Part shown: positions 57,030 to 64,000 of the stretch, piece by piece
Layout of the letters: each line of letters begins with the position of its first letter
Numbering within the stretch: the stretch's first letter is position 1
The notes under the pieces: generated by a model
Databases searched by the model: none
Told to the model about the DNA's origin: nothing
What the model saw: only the letters and a program-made list of their open reading frames with translations
Translations under genes and position numbers: made by a program
From: Cherax quadricarinatus
Taxonomy: Eukaryota; Arthropoda; Malacostraca; Decapoda; Parastacidae
Assembly: GCF_038502225.1 (NCBI RefSeq)
Contig: NC_091307.1
Coordinates: forward strand, 28,551,078 to 28,615,077
Direction: 5' to 3'
DNA length: 64,000 nt

Positions 57030-58080
57030 ATAATGCAACTTTTAAGCGGCTTCAAACTTAACGTACTTGTGTAGTTTAGTATATTGGCTTCTTTGTAAGG
57101 TTGAGCTCTTGTGCGTCCTAATTAACTATTTTTATTGAAGAAATTTTTATCTTAGTTTCAGTATAATAACTTGTGAACGCCTCTTCTGATTTCCTTCAAA
57201 TCTTAAAACTTTCAATGTGGCTGAGAACCTTCCATCTGAACAACTTATAATTTACATTGTGAATTATAAATAGAAAGTTCATTGGACTGGTGGCAAGTGC
57301 AGGTAATAGTTTGTCAGCTATAGAATGAACATTTCAGTGTTATAACTCGAGAAAGCTTCTTCTTATCGGCTTCAAACTTTCAACACTGGTGTATCCTTCT
57401 TAGAAGAAGTTTGTGATTGTTATTGGAAAGTGTTGTTGTCAGTTTATCAATATTATTTTTAAAGTTGTGGTATAATTTTTGTAATCTAACTTGTGTGTGT
57501 CTCTTTTGATTGACTGACGAGTTTTAAAAAATAAATGATGCCTTTTAGGTTTAGGTGCGGACGTGCAGCCAGCAGTAACAACCTGGTTGATCAGACCCTG
57601 ATCCACTGGGAGGCCTGGTCATGGACCAGGCACCGGAGGCCTGTTTTTTGACTAATTCCTTTTAAAGCAACACGTGGAGAATTCTTCTGATTGGCTGCAA
57701 ACTCGAAACAATGGTATAACTTACATAAAGAAATTTTATATTGATTTTGGGCTTTGTAAAGGCCAAGTTAAATAAAAAAAAATTAAGAATATTAAAAAAA
57801 CTGGTTCGTGTGCAATATTTTATGAATGCCTCATTCGATCGGCTTCAAACGTTCAAGACTGATAACATGAGAATGCATCTTCTGGGCGCCTTGGTCTCTG
57901 TGCGATAAGTAGAGAATGTTTCTTCTGACTGGCTTTAGACTTTCAAAACTGGTGTGTCTTTGTGGAAGGTTCGAAACGTGCTTTTTAACTGCAGTAATTG
58001 GGGTGTTAGTTTCCATGTGATAACTTGTGAAAGTCTCTACTGACTGACTTCAGATCTTCAGTGTTGACATTTAACTACAG
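57030..58080. repeat. Degenerate periodic repeat, core GGCTTCAAACTTTCAA
   Basis: The words AACTTGTGAA, CTTCTGATTGGCT and TTCAAACTTTCAA followed by ACTGGT recur in this order at about 57035, 57170, 57345, 57480, 57675, 57825, 57915 and 58020. Spacing varies from about 90 to 195 bp. Copies are heavily diverged. A LINE tail interrupts at 57565-57640. Read as an old tandem or satellite-like repeat. Confidence 0.65.
57565..57640 (+). mobile_element. LINE family 1 tail fragment
   Basis: AGCCAGCAGTAACAACCTGG, then TTGATCAGACCCTGATCCAC and GAGGCCTGGTCATGGACCAG, match the family tail. It is isolated from any coding part. Confidence 0.85.
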
Positions 58081-58498
58081 TAGAAAGTTATACAGCATAT
58101 GATATTATTGTTTTTTACTTGCACTGAGGTAGAGAGAACTGGGATTAATGGACACACGGAAACCTTTCTCTCATCGCTTAGTGACCGGAGTACATCTAGT
58201 TGTATTCATGAGGCCTTAATCCCTTACGGGTCATTCATGCGGCTCCTGGAGACTGGCAGGTTATCAGGTTCAATCAGAGGAAAGGGAGGATATCTCAGAT
58301 TACCCGGATCAAGAGCCCTTCACTGGGATCAAGGCACGTCCCTGTTAGATGAGAGAATGACGATACGTTAGTAAATATTCTCTGTGAGTGTAACTATTAT
58401 TAAACTATCAGAACGGCAGTGTGAGCTCTTCCACTCCATATTACAGGAAAAAAAAACATTTACACGCATGTGACACACTCACACATACACATGCGCAA

Positions 58499-58502
<4 letters not shown>
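58081..58502. other. Unique sequence, no gene recognised
   Basis: The 90-codon ORF at 58099-58371 lacks a recognised motif. Confidence 0.4.

Positions 58503-58548
<46 letters not shown>
58503..58548. repeat. (CA)n microsatellite
   Basis: About 22 CA dinucleotides. Confidence 0.97.
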
Positions 58549-58553
<5 letters not shown>

Positions 58554-58559
58554 CTAGTA

Positions 58560-59670
58560 ACACTAATATACATAATTTGTAAGGCTATGGAGAAGATTAT
58601 CAGAAGAGTAGTGATGCAGCTGGAGAGGAATGGATTCATGACAACCTGCACGGTTTTCGAGATGATCCTGTCTCACAACTCTGCTAGAGTTCTGTGATAA
58701 GATCATGAAAGTTAGGCAGTGGAGAGAGGGATATGTAGGCAGGTATATTTTTCGATTGCAGAAAGGTATTCGTTACAGGAGAGAGGAATGACAGGAAAGA
58801 ACTTCAGCGGATCAAGGAACACTTAATGGTAAGGAAGCAACGAGTGTGACGAGTAGGGGCTCCACGAGGGCCAGTACTCTTACTTGTTTATGTGAACGAC
58901 ATGACAAAGACATTTCGCAGATGATATGAAACCAAGAGAATACAAACGGGAGTAAACAAGGAATCAAATGGATCTGACAAGTTAATACTGGGATTTAATT
59001 CTATCAGAAGCAAAATTATGAAAATAGGAGAATGGCAAAGATGTCCAGAAAGTATGTACAGGTTCGAGGGACAAAGACTACAAACCTAAAAGAGAGACCT
59101 CGGGTGAGCATAGTTCCGAGTATTTCACCTGAGGCACAAACTAATAAATTGCGGGCCGGGAGAATACCGGCGAATAAGAAAAAAAAAATTGCAACAGAAA
59201 ACGCGCTTTTTTTTTTAAGCCTAAAGTTAGCTTTCAGAAAGAAAATATTCACGACACAATAAACGACATATGTCAAGCCCGCCTTGAAGTATGTAACACA
59301 GTATAGTGGAACCCACACAAGTTAAACCATGTCAAGAAGCTGTAGAAAATGCAGAGGTGTGCAACAAGACTAGTCCTGGAGCTAAGGGAGCATGTGTGAG
59401 GAGAGGCTGAAGGGGTTAAACCGGAAGCCATTAGAGGACAAAAGGACCTAATTTTGATATGGCAGCAACGCACAAAATACTGATAGCAGTTGATAAGGTA
59501 GATAGGGACAGGCTACTTGAGTTCACAGTTGATAGTTAAAACACAGATCAGTCGCAAGGATGTTAGGAAATAGTTCTTTAGAATGGTGAGGAAGAGAAAC
59601 CACCTGGACAGCGAATTGGTAGAAATATAATTTATACATAGTTATAAAAATAGGTATGATAGGACTCACA
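58560..59670 (+). mobile_element. LINE family 2 degenerate copy (RT to C-terminus)
   Basis: Starts ATTTGTAAGGCTATGGAGAA, the (I)CKAMEKIIRR region before the palm. Around 58850-58930 it reads SGAPRGPVLLLVYVNDMT, then FADDMK across a small deletion, a form of the QGSVLGPLLF and FADDT motifs. From 59320 it encodes MQRCATRLVLELREHV and, with frameshifts, KILIAVDKVDRDRLLEF, then DVRK and FF, paralleling the fragment at 30979-31317. Many stops and gaps. The CA microsatellite immediately upstream resembles the family's CA-rich end at 31480. Confidence 0.78.
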
Positions 59671-59672
59671 GC

Positions 59673-59715
59673 TGTGTTGCAGAGGTCTGACCTTGACTCA
59701 GACCTCTGCAACACA
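59673..59715. repeat. 18-bp perfect hairpin
   Basis: TGTGTTGCAGAGGTCTGA (59673-59690) and its exact inverse (59698-59715) around a 7-base loop CCTTGAC. It sits between LINE family 2 and the fold-back element. Confidence 0.92.
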
Positions 59716-59734
59716 ATTGTTCTCAAAGATATAT

Positions 59735-60008
59735 CACTTATGCAACATATGGGAATCTTAATGAAGAAACGTTTCGACACACAGTGGCTTCATCAGTCTA
59801 ATACAAAGCAGGAGGGTATAAGGAGAGAAGGAGTTGAGATAATCAATTCCTCAGCCTGGAATCTGTGTTTACCGAACACATCGATTCCAGGCTGAGAGAC
59901 TGATTACCACAACTCCTGTTTTTATACCCTCCTGCTTTGTATTGGACTGATGAAGCCACTGTGTGTCGAAACGTTTCTTCATAAATATTCCCGTATGTTG
60001 CATAAGTG
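59735..60008. mobile_element. Large fold-back element of the GAAACGTTT family
   Basis: Two long inverted arms: CACTTATGCAACATATGGGA from 59735 is mirrored by the end at 60008. Shared blocks GAAACGTTTCGACACACAGT, GGCTTCATCAGTCTAATACA, AAAGCAGGAGGGTATAA and CTCAGCCTGGAATC follow in order. The centre (about 59864-59882) is TGTGTTTACCGAACACATC, itself partly self-complementary. Arms are about 125 bp with scattered mismatches. No ORF inside. Confidence 0.9.
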
Positions 60009-60868
60009 TCTCAGTTCTTCAAGCTGTCGGTTTTCAAAACCATTTATCACAGGCTTCACCTTACAAAACAAGTGTGATAGTAATTATGGACGGGGTAGAT
60101 TATAGGGGAAACTAAACACGGGTTATTTGTGTATCGGTCCAGTCACGGTATTGTGCCTTTTTTTGCTATTTAGGGGAAACTAACATATTAGAAAACAGGG
60201 GAACTGACGTCCCCCTTAATATACACCTTCCCTCACCTGGGTGTAGTGTGATATCTTGAGGCTGTATATCCAGTATCTACTTATATCCGTAGTAACAGAA
60301 GTGTTAATATCCCCGTACCTTCACACCTTAGTTCTGTTAAGCGACTCTAGCCTCTATGGACACCACGTGGTAAATTATCCCTTTGAAACTGACCTCTAGC
60401 CAGAAATTATGTTGGTTTGCGGAGATCTTGACAAGCTCAGGGAGAGTAGTTAAGAGAGAACTTGGTGAAAAGACTTTTTTGGGTACAGAGCTGGAGGCTC
60501 TGTGTAGGGATTCTGTGGCCAGAATCAATCGGGAAGATAGTCGAGGACCAGCGTGAGGTCTTGGGACCTGCGGGTAGTGGTTTGGATGGTCTTGTAAGAG
60601 TGATCTATTAAGGACTGTTTCGTACAGTAAGTGAAAATTCAGTTTCATCAGCTAATTGTATTCCGATCTCAATTATTCGTGAGTCAGTTATCTTGTATCT
60701 TCCCCAAGTTATCTTAGTATCAGATCCCTTTCTCTTTGACTAAGTATATTGTTGTAATAAGTATTAATAAATTGTAATATAAAATATATCATTCACTTTA
60801 CCCACCCTTAGTTTGTTGTAATGTATAAGACTGATCTGTGTGTAACTATATTTAAGTGGAACTGAGTG
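60009..60868. other. Unique sequence, no gene recognised
   Basis: AGGGGAAACTAA occurs twice (60107 and 60172). A 103-codon minus ORF at 60337-60648 shows no motif I recognise. AT-rich toward the array. Confidence 0.45.
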
Positions 60869-63670
60869 CAGGTGGCACTTGGTGTGAGGACGAGCAGTGA
60901 GAAGGTGGCACTTGGTGTGAGGACGAGCAGTGAGAAGATGGCACTTGGTGTGAGGACGAGCAGTGAGAAGATGGCACTTGGTGTGAGGACGAGCAGTGAG
61001 AAGATGGCACTTAGTGTGAGAACGAGCAGTGAGAAGATGGCACTTAGTGTGAGAACGAGCAGTGAGAAGATGGCACTTGGTGTGAGGACGAGCAGTGAGA
61101 AGATGGCACTTGGTGTGAGAACGAGCAGTGAGAAGATGGCACTTAGTGTGAGAACGAGCAGTGAGAAGATGGCACTTAGTGTGAGAACGAGCAGTGAGAA
61201 GATGGTACTTGGTGTGAGAACGAGCAGTGAGAAGATGGTACTTGGTGTGAGAACGAGCAGTGAGAAGATGGCACTTAGTGTGAGAACGAGCAGTGAGAAG
61301 ATGGCACTTAGTGTGAGAACGAGCAGTGAGAAGATGGCACTTAGTGTGAGAACGAGCAGTGAGAAGATGGCACTTGGTGTGAGAGCGAGCAGTGAGAAGA
61401 TGGCACTTAGTGTGAGAACGAGCAGTGAGAAGATGGCACTTAGTGTGAGAACGAGCAGTGAGAAGATGGCACTTAGTGTGAGGACGAGCAGTGAGAAGAT
61501 GGCACTTGGTGTGAGAACGAGCAGTGAGAAGATGGCACTTAGTGTGAGAACGAGCAGTGAGAAGATGGCACTTAGTGTGAGAACGAGCAGTGAGAAGATG
61601 GCACTTAGTGTGAGAACGAGCAGTGAGAAGATGGCACTTGGTGTGAGAGCGAGCAGTGAGAAGATGGCACTTAGTGTGAGAACGAGCAGTGAGAAGATGG
61701 CACTTAGTGTGAGAACGAGCAGTGAGAAGATGGCACTTAGTGTGAGGACGAGCAGTGAGAAGATGGCACTTGGTGTGAGAACGAGCAGTGAGAAGATGGC
61801 ACTTAGTGTGAGAACGAGCAGTGAGAAGATGGCACTTAGTGTGAGAACGAGCAGTGAGAAGATGACACTTGGTGTGAGAAAGAGCAGTGAGAAGATGGCC
61901 CTTAGTGTGAGAACGAGCAGTGAGAAGATGGCACTTGGTGTGAGAACGAGCAGTGAGAAGATGGCACTTGGTGTGAGAACGAGCAGTGAGAAGATGGCAC
62001 TTGGTGTGAGAACGAGCAGTGAGAAGATGGCACTTGGTGTGAGAACGAGCAGTGAGAAGATGGCACTTGGTGTGAGAACGAGCAGTGAGAAGATGGCATT
62101 TGGTGTGAGAACGAGCAGTGAGAAGATGGCACTTAGTGTGAGAACGAGCAGTGAGAAGATGGCACTTGGTGTGAGGACGAGCAGTGAGAAGATGGCACTT
62201 GGTGTGAGAACGAGCAGTGAGAAGATGGCACTTGGTGTGAGAACGAGCAGTGAGAAGATGGCACTTGGTGTGAGAACGAGCAGTGAGAAGATGGCACTTG
62301 GTGTGAGAACGAGCAGTGAGAAGATGGCACTTGGTGTGAGAACGAGCAGTGAGAAGATGGCACTTAGTGTGAGAACGAGCAGTGAGAAGATGGCACTTGG
62401 TGTGAGAACGAGCAGTGAGAAGATGGCACTTGGTGTGAGAACGAGCAGTGAGAAGATGGCACTTGGTGTGAGAACGAGCAGTGAGAAGATGGCACTTAGT
62501 GTGAGAACGAGCAGTGAGAAGATGGCACTTGGTGTGAGAACGAGCAGTGAGAAGATGGTACTTGGTGTGAGGACGAGCAGTGAGAAGATGGCACTTGGTG
62601 TGAGAACGAGCAGTGAGAAGATGGCACTTAGTGTGAGAACGAGCAGTGAGAAGATGGCACTTGGTGTGAGAACGAGCAGTGAGAAGATGGCACTTGGTGT
62701 GAGGACGAGCAGTGAGAAGATGGCACTTGGTGTGAGGACGAGCAGTGAGAAGATGGCACTTGGTGTGAGAACGAGCAGTGAGAAGATGGCACTTGGTGTG
62801 AGAACGAGCAGTGAGAAGATGGCACTTAGTGTGAGAACGAGCAGTGAGAAGATGGCACTTGGTGTGAGAACGAGCAGTGAGAAGATGGCACTTGGTGTGA
62901 GGACGAGCAGTGAGAAGATGGCACTTGGTGTGAGGACGAGCAGTGAGAAGATGGCACTTGGTGTGAGAACGAGCAGTGAGAAGATGGCACTTGGTGTGAG
63001 AACGAGCAGTGAGAAGATGGCACTTGGTGTGAGAACGAGCAGTGAGAAGATGGCACTTGGTGTGAGAACGAGCAGTGAGAAGATGGCACTTGGTGTGAGA
63101 ACGAGCAGTGAGAAGATGGCACTTAGTGTGAGAACGAGCAGTGAGAAGATGGCACTTGGTGTGAGGACGAGCAGTGAGAAGATGGCACTTGGTGTGAGAA
63201 CGAGCAGTGAGAAGATGGCACTTAGTGTGAGAACGAGCAGTGAGAAGATGGCACTTGGTGTGAGAACGAGCAGTGAGAAGATGGCACTTAGTGTGAGAAC
63301 GAGCAGTGAGAAGATGGCACTTGGTGTGAGGACGAGCAGTGAGAAGATGGCACTTGGTGTGAGAACGAGCAGTGAGAAGATGGCACTTGGTGTGAGGACG
63401 AGCAGTGAGAAGATGGCACTTGGTGTGAGAACGAGCAGTGAGAAGATGGCACTTGGTGTGAGAACGAGCAGTGAGAAGATGGCACTTGGTGTGAGGACGA
63501 GCAGTGAGAAGATGGCACTTAGTGTGAGAACGAGCAGTGAGAAGATGGCACTTAGTGTGAGAACGAGCAGTGAGAAGATGGCACTTGGTGTGAGAACGAG
63601 CAGTGAGAAGATGGCACTTAGTGTGAGAACGAGCAGTGAGAAGATGGCACTTTGTGTGAGGACGAGCAGT
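60869..63670. repeat. 33-bp minisatellite
   Basis: About 85 units of exactly 33 bp: GAGAAGATGGCACTTGGTGT plus GAGAACGAGCAGT. Main variants CTTGG/CTTAG and GAGGACG/GAGAACG. One plus frame (60866-63760, 964 codons, repeat MALGVRTSSEK) is open throughout, but it begins at a GTG in non-coding-looking DNA and has no known domain. Minus frames are broken wherever CTTAG occurs. Probably non-coding and recently homogenised. Confidence 0.96.
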
Positions 63671-63685
63671 AATGGGGAGGCCAGC

Positions 63686-63720
63686 GTAATAAAGGAACTG
63701 TCGTCTAGTTCCTTTATTAC
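63686..63720. repeat. 14-bp perfect hairpin after the 33-bp array
   Basis: GTAATAAAGGAACT (63686-63699) and its inverse AGTTCCTTTATTAC (63707-63720) around loop GTCGTCT, starting 16 bp after the array ends. Confidence 0.92.
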
Positions 63721-64000
63721 TAATTTTACTAAGTCAAAATGTGCTAGGTCTTGTAAATAATTTCGTATTTGTCATGCTTTTACTTAAGGTGATATGGTTA
63801 TTAACACCAACCACACATACACACAAAACAAAAACAAGAAGCAGCCAACATCAACAGCAACAAATATACGCATTAAACATAAGTAAATTTAGGTACTCAC
63901 CTCTGAATGTGGAGGAAACCGGTGGAAGATCCCATCAGTAGCGTCTGCTAATTGATGTACTCTTATCGGCAGGATGAAAAACTAGGCAGTGAAGACAGCG
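63721..64000. other. Unique sequence to window end
   Basis: No gene recognised; the sequence is cut by the window edge. Confidence 0.4.

Noticed and set aside
60337..60648. 103-codon minus-strand ORF
   Set aside because: No recognised domain and of a length expected by chance in 64 kb; not enough to call a gene.

Overview
This 64-kb window looks like repeat-rich, gene-poor DNA from an arthropod nuclear genome, most likely a decapod crustacean such as a crayfish. The evidence is non-LTR retrotransposon (LINE) fragments with arthropod-like reverse transcriptase motifs, a tRNA-derived SINE, many CA/GA/ATT microsatellites, short TTAGG-like telomere motifs, and several interspersed repeats I associate from memory with crayfish and lobster sequence. 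The species call is inference. I found no convincing host protein-coding gene, rRNA, functional tRNA or CRISPR array, and nothing prokaryotic.

About half of the window (roughly 34 kb by summing my boundaries) is tandem minisatellite. From left to right: a 28/30-bp array split by a LINE (1-5874), a 28-to-32-bp array (6066-8125), a 46-bp array made from an interspersed-repeat fragment (8193-8655), an 18-bp array that becomes a 36-bp dimer array (19778-23744), a 35-bp array (27934-29127), a 27-bp array (31776-33186), a 42-bp array (33829-34050), a 22-bp array (37461-38187), then an almost continuous 17-kb block of 26-bp, 34-bp and 21/24-bp arrays (38511-55573), and finally a 33-bp array (60869-63670). 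Very long open frames cross these arrays, often on both strands. I read them as by-products of periodic sequence, not proteins.

Between the arrays lie fragments of two LINE families. Family 1 has an APE-type endonuclease, a reverse transcriptase with FADDT, and a 3' end rich in an ACCTCCAGGTA-type motif. Its main copies are at 292-2265 (minus), 24314-27572 (plus, longest) and 35375-36466 (plus, 5'-truncated but with an open frame), with older fragments elsewhere. Family 2 has fragments at 18236-18960, 30979-31480 and 58560-59670. All copies are truncated, frameshifted or both; the near identity of some family 1 copies suggests recent mobility.

The most notable structures are: a 608-bp higher-order repeat built from 18 monomers inside the 34-bp array; the visible 18-bp to 36-bp transition; repeated fold-back (palindromic) copies of one interspersed element; a small insertion with a clear 10-bp target-site duplication inside an old LINE; and a degenerate periodic repeat at about 57.0-58.1 kb.
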